Notes: generated by a model from the letters alone, not told the origin. A stretch of DNA of 64,000 nucleotides from Hydrogenophaga palleronii_A (GCF_031457455.1 NZ_JAVDWU010000014.1:41615-105614); one strand, 5' to 3'; numbered from the stretch's first letter, positions 25,174 to 34,944 are shown. Made by a program: numbers and translations.

Positions 25174-27851
25174 GGCCCGGATGCCCCCCAATTCAAGCTG
25201 ACGCGTGTGCCACCACCGGGCTCGGCGATGATGGCGAAGCGCGCACCGATGGAGATGGCCCGTTCTCGCATGCCCACAATACCCAGATGGCCCGGCCGCC
25301 CCTGCGACATGTCAGGCGGCATGCCTGCACCATCGTCAATCACGTCCACCATGAGCCGGCTCCCATCGCCCCCCAGCAACACCCGGATCAACGAAGCGCG
25401 GGCATGAAGGCGGGCATTGGCGATGGCTTCGCGCACCACCATGAAGGCGCAGTACTCCACGTCGGTCGGCCAGCGCTGCCGGTTCAAACCTTCAGCAATC
25501 TCCAGCAGCACATCGGTCCCCAAGGTCTGCGGCGTCGCGCGGGTTTCGTTGTCCAGGGCGGCCGCCAGGCCCAGCTCTTCGAGCAGCGGTGGGCGCAGAT
25601 CGGCCAGCACTTCCCGCACGTCCAGCACCGCTTGCGCCAGAACCTGTGAAAGACGCTGGCACTGGGCGGCCAGTGCCGCAGGCAAGGTGGCGCCTTCGGA
25701 GATCAGCACGGCCTCCAGATTCAGGCGTGCCACCGCCAGCGACTGGCCCAGGTTGTCGTGCAGTGCCTGGGCAAGGCGCTGGGTGGTGCTCTGCTCCTGC
25801 TTCATCAGCCGCTGGTTGAGTTCGGAGAGTTCGAGCTGATGGGTCAGCAGCGCCTGCTGCGCTGCACGGCGATCGCTCATGTCGCGCAGCACCGCGATGT
25901 AGCGCTCGGCATCCAGCGCACGGATGCTCACCTCGACCGGCAACACGGTGCCATCCCGGCGCAAGACGTTCCACTCCGTCAGCGTGCTGGGGTGAGGTGA
26001 CTGCGGCTGCAGGTGGTCGACCGGGAGTGTCGCCGGGAATGTCGGCTCCTGGTTCGCCAGCAGGGCCTGCAGCGACATATTGAGCAGGCTCTCACCGGTG
26101 TAGCCAAGCATGTTCAGGGCTTGTGGATTGGCATCCAGGATGCGGTCGTCGCGGTCGATCAGCAGCACACCGTCGGCCAGATGCTCAAACAGCTTGCGCC
26201 GGTAGGCCTCGGATTCGCGCAGAGCGGCTTCGGCCTTTTTGCGCGGGCTGATGTCGACCGTGGTGCCGGCCATGAAAGTGGCCCACCCCTGGTCGTTCCA
26301 CTCGGCCTGTCCCTGAACATGCAGCCAACGCCATGCGCCGCGCGCATCGCTGAGGCGCACTTCCATGACAAACGGTTTGCGGTCCCTCAGGTGGCGGCGC
26401 ATGGCGTTTCGGTACAGGATCAGATCCTCGGGATGGATCAGGGCCCCCAGGCAACTGCTGTATGCCGTGGCGGGCATCGGTTCAAAACCGAGTTGCGCCC
26501 AGAAGTCGGGGCTGAGGTTGAGGCGGTCGTGCGCGATATCCCAATCCCACACCTGCCCACTGGCGGCGGCCAGGCGGTAGCGCTGCTCGCTGCGCCGCAG
26601 GCTGGCTTCGCTGGCGCGCAAGGCCTGTTCGCTCTCCACCAGATCGGTCACATCCAGCGCAATGCCTTGCACATAGGCGGGGCTGCCATCGGTGGGGTCA
26701 ATGCGCCGGGATCGATCGCGGAAATGGCGCCATTGGCCTTGCGCGTCGCGCAGGCGGTACTGGATCTGGTGATCGCCCCCGTCCACGTACGCCTCCGACA
26801 GTGCGCCCAGCGCGCGCTCCCGGTCGTCGGGGTGCAGCGCCTGGGTCCAGGCCATCGGGTCGGCCATCCAGCTCTGCACGGTGTAGCCGAGGATCTGTAT
26901 GGAGGGACTGACATACAGCGCATGGTACGGAGGCTCCACCGATGCGCGGTAGATCATCGCGGGCATGTGTTCGGCCAGCAGGCGAAAATCGCGCTCGCGG
27001 TCGAGCAGCAGGCGCTCGAACAGCTTGCGCTCGGTGATGTCGTTGCAAAAGATCGACAGCCCTTCGGGCGAGGGGAACACGCGGACCTCAATCCACTTGT
27101 CCCACGGTGCGTAGAAGGCCTCGAAGATTTCAGACTGCTGGTTCCGCAAGGCTCTGGTGTATGCGCTGTGAAATGCCCTGCCATGCTCCAGCTCGTATTC
27201 GTCCCAGATGTAGCTGCCCACCAGTTGTTCGGCCCGCTCACGCTGCAGCAGTCGCAAGGCGGGCGCATTGAGATAGGTGAACCGTAGGTTTTTGTCGAGC
27301 GCGATGATCGCGTCACCCACCCGGTGGATCACATGATCGAGCAGTTCGCGCACTGTGCTCGTCTCGCGCATGGCTTGCTCTGCCTGCCGTTGCATGGCGG
27401 TGCGCTCGGTCACGTCGTTCACCACCACCAAGCGAGCAGCCCGGCCTTCCCACAGCAAATCGCAGGAGGTCACCTCGACATCCATCACGTTGCCGTCTTT
27501 CAGGGCGTGCTGCCAGCGGGTGGTCAACCGCAGGCCATTGGGGCCAATCACATCCTGGTCGACCTGTGCCACCGTCAGGCGCTCGCCTTGCAGCGTGCGC
27601 CTGACGTCCAAGACCGTGAGCTGCAGGAATTCTTCGCGCGAGTAGCCGTAGCGCGTGATGGCCGCCGCGTTGACGGCCAGCATGCGCATATTGCTTTGGT
27701 CGAACACCCAGATGGGCTGGGGATGGCCATCGAACAGCAGGCGGCACTGTTGTTCGCTGGCCCAGGCAGCGTCCCGGGTCGCTGAAAGATCCTTGGGTTT
27801 CTGTGGCGGACCGCGCTCTGGCGTTGGCATCCAACCATTGTGCGCGCGCAT
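25170..27851 (-). CDS. Multi-PAS sensor histidine kinase (HisKA_3 type)
   Basis: 893 residues without membrane helices. Five PAS domains can be recognised by their starts: near residues 33 (CRLLFDGHPQPIWVF), 165 (LLDHVIHRVGDAIIAL), 285 (DFRLLAEHMPAMIYR), 425 (YRLAAASGQVWDWD) and 545 (KLFEHLADGVLLIDRDD). The dimerisation box is RLAQALHDNLGQSL with the phospho-His, then an HATPase with VVREAIANARLHA and DDGAGMP, as in NarX-like kinases that pair with NarL-type regulators. It begins 41 bases after the NAGGN peptidase gene, so it may be read from the same transcript. Confidence 0.93.
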   Translation of the reverse strand: MRAHNGWMPTPERGPPQKPKDLSATRDAAWASEQQCRLLFDGHPQPIWVFDQSNMRMLAVNAAAITRYGYSREEFLQLTVLDVRRTLQGERLTVAQVDQDVIGPNGLRLTTRWQHALKDGNVMDVEVTSCDLLWEGRAARLVVVNDVTERTAMQRQAEQAMRETSTVRELLDHVIHRVGDAIIALDKNLRFTYLNAPALRLLQRERAEQLVGSYIWDEYELEHGRAFHSAYTRALRNQQSEIFEAFYAPWDKWIEVRVFPSPEGLSIFCNDITERKLFERLLLDRERDFRLLAEHMPAMIYRASVEPPYHALYVSPSIQILGYTVQSWMADPMAWTQALHPDDRERALGALSEAYVDGGDHQIQYRLRDAQGQWRHFRDRSRRIDPTDGSPAYVQGIALDVTDLVESEQALRASEASLRRSEQRYRLAAASGQVWDWDIAHDRLNLSPDFWAQLGFEPMPATAYSSCLGALIHPEDLILYRNAMRRHLRDRKPFVMEVRLSDARGAWRWLHVQGQAEWNDQGWATFMAGTTVDISPRKKAEAALRESEAYRRKLFEHLADGVLLIDRDDRILDANPQALNMLGYTGESLLNMSLQALLANQEPTFPATLPVDHLQPQSPHPSTLTEWNVLRRDGTVLPVEVSIRALDAERYIAVLRDMSDRRAAQQALLTHQLELSELNQRLMKQEQSTTQRLAQALHDNLGQSLAVARLNLEAVLISEGATLPAALAAQCQRLSQVLAQAVLDVREVLADLRPPLLEELGLAAALDNETRATPQTLGTDVLLEIAEGLNRQRWPTDVEYCAFMVVREAIANARLHARASLIRVLLGGDGSRLMVDVIDDGAGMPPDMSQGRPGHLGIVGMRERAISIGARFAIIAEPGGGTRVSLNWGASGP

Positions 27852-27892
27852 GGCTCTTCAATTGCGAAGCAACCTTTCCACACACCGTCGGC

Positions 27893-29131
27893 TCAGGACC
27901 GACCACCGCCCTCCGTCGACACCGTCCCGTCCGCCTCCAGGAATTCCCCCGGATCGGGCAAGGCCGTGGTCGACACGCCCATCTCTTCGGGCTTGAGCTG
28001 TTCCGTGAAGCCTTCCAGCGAACCCATGGACTTGCGGTCGCGCCGCGCCACCGGATCGGACAGCATGTACGCCACTGTCAGGTCGGCCAGCGCCTGCAAT
28101 GAATCGCGGTGGGTGCGCTCTTGGGCGTGGGATGCGTCGGCACCGAAACCGATGAGTGCGGTGCGGATGTCGTTGCCGGCTTCCACTGCGGCGGCGGAGT
28201 CTGAGCGGTAGAAGCGGAACACGTCGCGCCGGTGCGCGATGCCGTGCGTCTTCGCCAGCTCGATCAGCTTGTGTGTGAGGTGGTAATCAAATGGCCCCGC
28301 CATGTCCTGCACGCAGATGGTGGCGGCGCGCTCGTCGGTATTCTGGCCGGGCGCGGCAATGGCAATGTCCAGGCTCACCATCTCGGCAATGTCGCCGTGC
28401 AGCGCCGCAGACGAACCGGAACCCACTTCTTCGGTGATGGTGAACAGTGGGTGCGCATCGATCGCGAGCTTGCTGCCGCTGTCCACGATGGCCTTGCAGG
28501 CGGCGAGCAACACGGCGACTGCGGCCTTGTCGTCCAGGTAGCGCGAGTTGATGTAGCCATCCGGCTGCAGCTCGGGCTGCGGATCAAACGCAATCCAGTC
28601 GCCAACGTTGATGCCGGCATCCGTGAGGTCCTTGGCGCTGTGCGAAGGGATGTCGACCCGCACTTCCACATGGTCCCAGTTGGAGGGCTGGGTGTCGATC
28701 TCGTCGCCATAGGCGTGGCCCGATGTCTTGAGCGGCAGGCAGGTGCCGCGCAGCTGCTGGGTGTCGGTGAACACGGTGAGCCGGCCTCCCTCGGCGAAGC
28801 GCGACGACCAGCTGCCGATGGGCACGATGCCGATGCGGCCATTCGATTTGATCTCGCGCACCATGGCGCCCAGCGTGTCCAAGTGGGCCACGATGGCACG
28901 TGCCGGGCGGGCCTCGCGGCCTTTCAGCGTGGCGCGAATGGCGCCCCGACGGGTGATCTCATACGGAATGCCGATGGCATCGAGCCGGCCGGCGGTGTAG
29001 CGCACCACCGCATCGGTCAGGCCCACCGGGCTGGGGATGGCCAGCAACTGCAACAGGGTTTCTTCGAGGAAGGCGTAGTCGATTTTTGGCAGAGTCGGCG
29101 TTTTGTTTTTGGAGCGGGCGGATTCGGTCAT
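27893..29131 (-). CDS. M42-family peptidase of the NAGGN osmoprotectant system
   Basis: 412 residues. Metal-dependent aminopeptidase fold with IVAHLDTLGAMVREI, YLDDKAAVAVLLAACKA and FTITEEVGSGSS as the metal and catalytic regions. In NAGGN loci this peptidase always accompanies the two biosynthetic enzymes, and probably turns over or trims the dipeptide; that role is inferred from genomic association. Its ATG overlaps the stop of ngg (ATGA), so it is translationally coupled. Confidence 0.92.
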   Translation of the reverse strand: MTESARSKNKTPTLPKIDYAFLEETLLQLLAIPSPVGLTDAVVRYTAGRLDAIGIPYEITRRGAIRATLKGREARPARAIVAHLDTLGAMVREIKSNGRIGIVPIGSWSSRFAEGGRLTVFTDTQQLRGTCLPLKTSGHAYGDEIDTQPSNWDHVEVRVDIPSHSAKDLTDAGINVGDWIAFDPQPELQPDGYINSRYLDDKAAVAVLLAACKAIVDSGSKLAIDAHPLFTITEEVGSGSSAALHGDIAEMVSLDIAIAAPGQNTDERAATICVQDMAGPFDYHLTHKLIELAKTHGIAHRRDVFRFYRSDSAAAVEAGNDIRTALIGFGADASHAQERTHRDSLQALADLTVAYMLSDPVARRDRKSMGSLEGFTEQLKPEEMGVSTTALPDPGEFLEADGTVSTEGGGRS

Positions 29132-30867
29132 GACGAGGCCTCCTGGGTGGCGGTCAAGGGAAACAGCAGGTCAATGAAACGCTGCGCGGTGGGTTGCGGC
29201 TCGTGGTTGGCCAGGCCGGGGCGCTCGTTGGCTTCGATGATCACGTAGTCAGGTCCATCGACGGCGGGCACCAGGAAGTCCAGCCCGGTCACGGGAATGT
29301 CGAGCACACGGCTGGCCTGCTCGGCCGCCTGGCGCAGCACGGGGTGCAGCTGATCGGTCACATCGTGGATGGTGCCGCCGGTGTGCAGGTTGGCCGTCTT
29401 GCGCACCGCCAGCGACTGTCCAAAGGGCAGCACGTCGTCCATCTCGTGGCCCTGGCTGGCCACGCAGCGGCGGGTTTCAGCGTCCATCGGGATGCGCGAT
29501 TCCCCTCCCGTGGCGGCGGCGCGGCGTCGGCTCTGTTTTTCGATCAGCTCGGTGATGGTGCTCTGTCCGTCACCCACCACGGTGGCGGGCTTGCGCAAGG
29601 CGGCCGCCATCACCTGGTGGTTGATGACCACGATGCGCAGGTCCTGCCCTTCACAGAACTGCTCCAGCAGCACACGCTCACCGAAGTGACTGGCGTTCTC
29701 GATGGCGGTTTCCATCTCTTCGCTTGAGGTGAGGTTCACGGTGATGCCTTTGCCCTGTTCGCCGTCAATGGGTTTGACCACGACGGCGCCGACCTCGCGC
29801 AGGAACGCGGCGTTGTGCTCGGCGTCTGCGGCCAGCGCCTGGCGCGGCACGCGAAGGCCCGCGCGCTCCAGCAGGCGCACAGTGACGCGCTTGTCTGCGC
29901 AGCGGCTCATGGCCACCGCGCTGGTGAGTTCAGAGAGGGATTCGCGGCACACCACGCTGCGCCCGCCATGGTTGAGTTTGAAGTAGCCGTGCTCGGCGTC
30001 GATCACTTCCACCCGGATGCCGCGGCGCTGCGCTTCGTCCACCAGGATGCGGGCGTAAGGGTTGAGTCCGTCGATCTCTTGTCCGCCTTCGCTGAACAAG
30101 GGTTCGTTGATCGCATTGCGCCGCTTGACCGCGAACACCGGAATGTTCTGGAAACCCAGCTTGCGGTACAGCGCAATGGCCGACGCGTTGTCATGCAGCA
30201 CCGACACGTCCATGAACGCCCGGCCGCGCGCCTGGAAGTACTCCGCAAGATAGCGTGTGAGTGCTTCACCAATGCCGGGGTGGCTGGCCTGGGGCGACAC
30301 CGCCAGCGCCCACAAGCTGGAACCCGGTTCGGCGTCGGCAAAGGCTTCTGCGTGGTCCAGCCCCATGGCCACACCGATCACATCACCGGTCTGGCTGTCT
30401 TCGGCCAGGGCATAAACGATCTGTCGCTCCGCACGCTGCCCCCACACCCGCGCCGGGTCCACGGGCACCATGCGCCGCGCGCGGTAGATGGCGTTGATGG
30501 CGGCCACATCGGCGCGCGAGCGCAACCTGCGAATGGTGTACCCCCGTCGGGTCGCGCGCTGCGGGGTGTAGGCGCTGAGCGCCAGGCGGAATGTCTCGGA
30601 GGGGTCGATGAACAGTTGACCGGGCGCGTGCGCCACCACCACGTGCGGCTTGTCCAGGTAAAACGCAATGTCGCGTTGCCCGGGAGCCTCCTGCAGCAGG
30701 GCGGCGGCGATGTCTGCCGGATCGGCAAAGGTATGGCCTGCGATCAGGCGGCCCCAGCCACAGACCGTGATCACATTGGACTGCGGCGCCGTCTGGCCCC
30801 TGCCGTCGGCCTGGGGCATTGGCGCGCGCCCCAGGCGCATGGCGCGTTGCGTGTTCTTGCGGCTCAT
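29128..30867 (-). CDS. ngg: N-acetylglutaminylglutamine synthetase
   Basis: 579 residues. An N-terminal GNAT-like acetyltransferase region (about 110-260, with ALAVSPQASHPGIGEALTRY) is followed by an ATP-grasp ligase (about 300-570, with VVKPIDGEQGKGITVNL and LLEQFCEGQDLRIVV). It acetylates and couples glutamine units to form N-acetylglutaminylglutamine. ATG at 30867 is fixed by a strong AAGGAGGAG; the longer frame to 30996 would overlap asnO. It begins 16 bases after asnO in the same operon. Confidence 0.93.
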   Translation of the reverse strand: MSRKNTQRAMRLGRAPMPQADGRGQTAPQSNVITVCGWGRLIAGHTFADPADIAAALLQEAPGQRDIAFYLDKPHVVVAHAPGQLFIDPSETFRLALSAYTPQRATRRGYTIRRLRSRADVAAINAIYRARRMVPVDPARVWGQRAERQIVYALAEDSQTGDVIGVAMGLDHAEAFADAEPGSSLWALAVSPQASHPGIGEALTRYLAEYFQARGRAFMDVSVLHDNASAIALYRKLGFQNIPVFAVKRRNAINEPLFSEGGQEIDGLNPYARILVDEAQRRGIRVEVIDAEHGYFKLNHGGRSVVCRESLSELTSAVAMSRCADKRVTVRLLERAGLRVPRQALAADAEHNAAFLREVGAVVVKPIDGEQGKGITVNLTSSEEMETAIENASHFGERVLLEQFCEGQDLRIVVINHQVMAAALRKPATVVGDGQSTITELIEKQSRRRAAATGGESRIPMDAETRRCVASQGHEMDDVLPFGQSLAVRKTANLHTGGTIHDVTDQLHPVLRQAAEQASRVLDIPVTGLDFLVPAVDGPDYVIIEANERPGLANHEPQPTAQRFIDLLFPLTATQEASS

Positions 30868-30883
30868 GTGGTCTCCTCCTTGT

Positions 30884-32659
30884 TCATCCGCGCAGGTGGG
30901 TCTGCAGCCACAGCTCCAGCAGGCCCAGCTGCCAGAGCTTGGAGCCGCGCAGCGGTGTGATGTGAGCGGACGGATCGGCCAGCAGCTTCTCCACATAGGC
31001 CGGCTGGAACAGGCCGCGCTGGCGTGCCGCCGTGCTGGTCAGCGCGTCGCGCACATTGGCCAACACATCGCCTTTGAGGTGCTTGAGCGCGGGCACCGGA
31101 AAGTAACCCTTGGGCCGATCGATCACCACCGCCGGAATCACCTGGCGCGCGGCCTCTTTCAGAATGCCTTTGCCGCCGCCGGCCAGTTTGTGGCGCGCGG
31201 GAATGCGCGCGGCCAGTTCCACCAGTTCGTGATCCAGAAACGGCACCCGCGCTTCCAGGCCAAAGGCCATGGTCATGTTGTCCACCCGTTTGACCGGGTC
31301 ATCCACCAGCATCACGGTGGTGTCCATGCGCAGCGCCTGGTCGACCGGGTCGGTGGCGCCGGGGGCGGTGAGGCGCTGTTCGATGTAGGCGCGGGTCACG
31401 TCGTCGGTCATGTACGGCGCTTGCACCACTTCGCGCATCTCTGCATGGTCGCGGTCGCAGAATGCGGCGTGGTAATCGACCACCGGCTGGGCGCTGCCTT
31501 GCAGCTTGGGGTACCAGTGGTAGCCACCAAACACCTCGTCGGCACCCTGCCCGCTCTGCACCACCTTGCTGTGACGCGACACGGCTTCGCTCAACAGGTA
31601 GAAGCCGATGCAGTCGTGGCTCACCATGGGTTCGCTCATGGCGGCAATGGCCTCCGGCAAGCGGCCCAGCAGTTGGGCTTCAGGCACAAAGATGCGTTCG
31701 TGCACGGTGCCAAAGCGCTGGGCCACGATGTCGGCGTATTCAAATTCGTTGCCTTTTTCGCCGCCCACGTCTTCAAAGCCCACGTTGTAGGTGCGCAGGT
31801 CTCGCACGCCGGCCTCGGCCATCAGGCCCACGATGAGGCTGGAATCCACCCCGCCGGAGAGCAGCGCGCCCACCGGCACATCGGCCACCAGCCGGCGCTT
31901 CACCGCGCTTCGCAAGCCATCCAACAGGATCTCGCGCCAGTCATCAAAGGAACGCGCCTCGTCGGCCGAGCCGCGTTCGTAGTTGAGCGACCAGAAGGGT
32001 TCTTCGCGGGTGGTGCCGTCGGCGTCGATGTGCATCAGAGTGCCGGGCGCCAGCTTCTTCACGCCACGCAGCAGGGTATGCGGCGGCGGCACGATGGCGT
32101 GCAGCGACAGGTAGTGGTGCAGGCCCACCGGGTCGATGGCGGTGTCCACGCCGCCGGCGGCCAGCAGGGCCGGCAGGCTGGAGGCAAAACGCAGGCCGCC
32201 CTTGAGCGGGGCCAAGTACAGGGGTTTGATGCCCAGCCGGTCGCGCCCCAGCAGCACCCGGCCGCTGTCACGCTCCCAGATGGCAAAGGCGAACATGCCG
32301 TTGAGCCGCTTCACAAACGAAGGCCCCCAGGCATGCCAGGCTTTGAGCAGCACCTCGGTATCGCCGGTGGAATGGAACTGGTACCCCTTGCCTTCCAGCT
32401 CCTTGCGCAGGTCGCCATGGTTGTAGACGGCGCCGTTGAACACGATGCCGGCACCCAGGGCGGGGTCGAACATGGGTTGCTGTGCCGCTTCCGACAAGTC
32501 CATGATCTTGAGCCGGCGGTGGCCAAAGCCGAAGCGATCGCTCACCTGCAGGCCCTGGCCGTCTGGCCCGCGGGGCCGCTGCTGATCGTTCATGCGCGCC
32601 AGCGCGTTCACATCAACGGGCTGGCCGTCGAATCGTATTTCTCCTGCAATGCCACACAT
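30884..32659 (-). CDS. asnO: N-acetylglutaminylglutamine amidotransferase (asparagine-synthetase family)
   Basis: 591 residues. The class-II glutamine amidotransferase domain starts with Cys2 (MCGIAGEIRFDG), requiring the start at 32659 so that the catalytic Cys is exposed after Met removal; GGAGGG precedes it. The synthetase domain has the PP-loop ALLSGGVDSSLIVG and SGQGADEVFGGYHWY. It amidates the dipeptide to the osmoprotectant NAGGN, as shown genetically for the homologous asnO/ngg pair in Sinorhizobium. First gene of a three-gene operon behind a near-consensus promoter. Confidence 0.94.
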   Translation of the reverse strand: MCGIAGEIRFDGQPVDVNALARMNDQQRPRGPDGQGLQVSDRFGFGHRRLKIMDLSEAAQQPMFDPALGAGIVFNGAVYNHGDLRKELEGKGYQFHSTGDTEVLLKAWHAWGPSFVKRLNGMFAFAIWERDSGRVLLGRDRLGIKPLYLAPLKGGLRFASSLPALLAAGGVDTAIDPVGLHHYLSLHAIVPPPHTLLRGVKKLAPGTLMHIDADGTTREEPFWSLNYERGSADEARSFDDWREILLDGLRSAVKRRLVADVPVGALLSGGVDSSLIVGLMAEAGVRDLRTYNVGFEDVGGEKGNEFEYADIVAQRFGTVHERIFVPEAQLLGRLPEAIAAMSEPMVSHDCIGFYLLSEAVSRHSKVVQSGQGADEVFGGYHWYPKLQGSAQPVVDYHAAFCDRDHAEMREVVQAPYMTDDVTRAYIEQRLTAPGATDPVDQALRMDTTVMLVDDPVKRVDNMTMAFGLEARVPFLDHELVELAARIPARHKLAGGGKGILKEAARQVIPAVVIDRPKGYFPVPALKHLKGDVLANVRDALTSTAARQRGLFQPAYVEKLLADPSAHITPLRGSKLWQLGLLELWLQTHLRG

Positions 32660-32930
32660 GGGTGATCTGCCCTCCAACAGGTGCGCCGATCGCCACGAAG
32701 TGCTTCAGGAAAAGCAAAGACCTCCGGTGCGGAGGCAGGATCTTGAAACGGGGGAGAGTGCGCGGGATCGGCTGGTGCACAGCCGCCGGAGCGTGGCCAC
32801 GGCACGTGGCAATTCGGCAACCGATGGGGCGGTGCCAGCGGGAAACCCGAAGGCATTCCCGAAGGCACTCTCACCGATTCCCGGCACTCCGGGGGCACGT
32901 CGTGCACACGGGGTTGCGAATGGGGTGAAG
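32660..32930 (-). promoter_or_regulatory. Long 5' leader of the NAGGN operon
   Basis: About 270 nt separate the predicted transcription start from the asnO ATG. The leader is GC-rich, has several possible stems and a repeated TGCCTTCGGG near its middle, and contains no convincing open frame. Length and structure suggest translational or transcriptional control, but no known riboswitch class was recognised. Confidence 0.4.
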
Positions 32931-32936
32931 CCGCGA

Positions 32937-32964
32937 ATTATATGGAAAACAGCATAAAAGTCAA
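32937..32964 (-). promoter_or_regulatory. Sigma-70-type promoter of the NAGGN operon
   Basis: On the minus strand: -35 TTGACT (32959-32964), 16-bp spacer, -10 TATAAT (32937-32942, perfect). It lies in an AT-rich island (about 32935-33010) that stands out from the GC-rich surroundings, between the zinc-ribbon gene and asnO. Confidence 0.7.
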
Positions 32965-33017
32965 ATCAACTCACAGCAAAACCATATTAAAAGCAGTCTA
33001 AATGCACTCAATTCGTG

Positions 33018-34064
33018 TCATTTTGTTGCCAACTCGGCTGGCGTTCCGCAGCCATGGCAGTACCGTGCAAAGGCGTTCTTGCGGCTGTGACAGCTTGCGC
33101 AGCGGTTGTGCAGGCCCATGCCGCAGTGCGGGCAGAAGTCGTTTTGCGGGTCCTTCATGTCGACCGCGCGTTCGCAGCCCGGGCACACACCTTTGCTCAA
33201 ACGCTTCAGCGCCAGGTCGTAATCCAGCTCGTGCCGGCGCTGGCTGTCGGGCAGGGCCTCGGCCTGTTGCTGCCGCTCCAGGTAGCGCTGCAGTGCCCGG
33301 ATGGCGTAGCGCCCGCCCACCACCGTGAGCACGATGCCCACCACATAACGCACGTAGCCACCGTAGCTGGGCAAATAGGGCACCAGTTCCACGAAGAAGG
33401 CGAAGACCGCGAAGAAGATGAAACCCCACACAAACGGCCAGTAGGTGCCGTGGCGCTTCTTCGCAAACAACCAACCCGCCGCCACCAGCAACGGCAGGGT
33501 GAGTGCCAGCCGGTACAGGAACACGCGCAGTTCCTGGGCGCGCTGGGCGCTCAGGTAAGTCTCGCGAGCGGCCTCCTCCATCTCGTGCAACTGGTCCTGT
33601 GCGCGCTGCTGTGTCTGGCTCGCGTCCAGGGCTGCCTGCTCCTGCGCTTCGACCGCCGTCAAAGCCTCGCGTTCGGCCTTTCGATAGGCGTCGAGATCGC
33701 GGGTACGCTGAATAAGCTCTTCGTCCTGCTCAGGCCGCTCGGTGGCGTGCCGCGTCGCCAGCCAGTTGCTGAAGGTCTCGCGCGCGGCTCGGTTGTTGGC
33801 CTGTGCCGTTTGCAGACGCAGGCGCGCCTGGTCCAGCGCGTCCTGAGCTTCTCGCCCGGCGCGCTGCGCCGCTTCAATGGTTTGCTTCAGCGCTGGCGCC
33901 CGCTGCGGGTCCAGAAAATCGTCCAGCGTCTGCCGCTGTTCCACCTGTGGCAGGTCGCCCACGATGGTGCCGCCCAGCCCCACGAGAAACCAGGCGAACA
34001 CAAAGGCCACCAGCCACAGCCCGCGGCGAAACCATTTCTCTGACCAGCGCATGCTTTTGCTCAT
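33018..34064 (-). CDS. Membrane protein with central coiled coil and C-terminal double zinc ribbon
   Basis: 348 residues. One N-terminal membrane helix (about 14-34), a long charged coiled coil (about 45-175), two or three membrane helices (about 180-260) and a cytosolic C-terminus with four CxxC pairs (CPGCERA, CPHCGMG, CASCHS, CHGCGTP), which make a double zinc ribbon. ATG 34064 has GAGGAG 6 bases upstream. Function unknown; zinc ribbons here may bind protein or nucleic acid. It is followed by the NAGGN promoter and preceded by the DUF2145 pair on the same strand, gap 52 bases. Confidence 0.8.
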   Translation of the reverse strand: MSKSMRWSEKWFRRGLWLVAFVFAWFLVGLGGTIVGDLPQVEQRQTLDDFLDPQRAPALKQTIEAAQRAGREAQDALDQARLRLQTAQANNRAARETFSNWLATRHATERPEQDEELIQRTRDLDAYRKAEREALTAVEAQEQAALDASQTQQRAQDQLHEMEEAARETYLSAQRAQELRVFLYRLALTLPLLVAAGWLFAKKRHGTYWPFVWGFIFFAVFAFFVELVPYLPSYGGYVRYVVGIVLTVVGGRYAIRALQRYLERQQQAEALPDSQRRHELDYDLALKRLSKGVCPGCERAVDMKDPQNDFCPHCGMGLHNRCASCHSRKNAFARYCHGCGTPAELATK

Positions 34065-34116
34065 CTCCAACTCCTCTATTCCTTGAATGCGGGCAAGTAT
34101 CTGCGCGAACCCGTGC

Positions 34117-34929
34117 TCACAGCGCCAGGCGTACCGGCGAACCGCCCAAACCGCTGCGCTCCAGCCACTGCAGCACCGAGTCCACCGTCACGGTCTCGAT
34201 GCGGTCTGAGAAACGCTTGGCATTGGGATGGTCATCAAACCGGATGTGGGCCGACGTGGTGCTGGCGCCCAGCCGGGTGAGCGCGCCCAGGCGCAGCGTG
34301 CTGGGCTGGTAGCCCTTGAAGCCCAGCCAGGCCTGCGCCTGCTGCCGTGAGGCAATGCCCGGTTCGGCGGCCAGGGCCATCGTCTCCAGCGCCCACTGGT
34401 TCGACTGCTGGTAGCGCGTGCCCCAAGCGTAAGACACCATGTTGTAGTCGCGCTCATGCAGGCGGGTGCTGAGCGCCGGGTCGGTCAATACAGCGAGCAA
34501 CGGTGCCTGCAAGGCCGGCCCCGGCACGGCCCACACCGCTTCGTGGCGCCAGAGGTCGTCCAGGAAGAATTCGCCCAGACCTTGCCGGTACAGGGCACCG
34601 GTGGACGTGCCGCACTGATTCAGCTTGTGCAACACGCGCCATGGGCCCTCGGGCGTCTTGTAGGCCCAGCCCAGGTGCGAGTAGCGCAACTGGTACTTGC
34701 CCAGGTCCTGGCCCGCGCGGCCCAGCACCACCACGCGCGCACCGCTGCGGGCAAATTCGGCGTCCAGCGCTTCTGCGGTTTTCTGCGCCAGCGTCATGCC
34801 CTGCATCAGCGTCTGCGGTGTCATCGGCCGCTGTTCGCAGGAACGCCCGGCGTGCGCGGCATGCGCCACGAGAAGCGCCGCGGCCAAGGTCAGCACGGTG
34901 GGCACCGCTTGAAAAGGCTTCTTCTTCAT
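34117..34929 (-). CDS. DUF2145 family exported protein
   Basis: 270 residues with a signal peptide (hydrophobic to about residue 27, AHAAHAG). The mature part begins GRSCEQRP and contains VVVLGRAGQDLGKYQLRYSHLGWAYK, the signature I associate with DUF2145. The conserved Cys, Arg and His residues recall cysteine-peptidase-like folds, but no activity is established. It forms a pair with the small secreted protein gene 15 bases upstream. Confidence 0.82.
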   Translation of the reverse strand: MKKKPFQAVPTVLTLAAALLVAHAAHAGRSCEQRPMTPQTLMQGMTLAQKTAEALDAEFARSGARVVVLGRAGQDLGKYQLRYSHLGWAYKTPEGPWRVLHKLNQCGTSTGALYRQGLGEFFLDDLWRHEAVWAVPGPALQAPLLAVLTDPALSTRLHERDYNMVSYAWGTRYQQSNQWALETMALAAEPGIASRQQAQAWLGFKGYQPSTLRLGALTRLGASTTSAHIRFDDHPNAKRFSDRIETVTVDSVLQWLERSGLGGSPVRLAL

Positions 34930-34944
34930 GGTGTCTCCTTTTGA

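Noticed and set aside
32660..32930. Known riboswitch (glutamine, ydaO-like) in the asnO leader
   Set aside because: None of the conserved cores I know could be recognised; only generic stems are visible, so it is listed as an unassigned leader.
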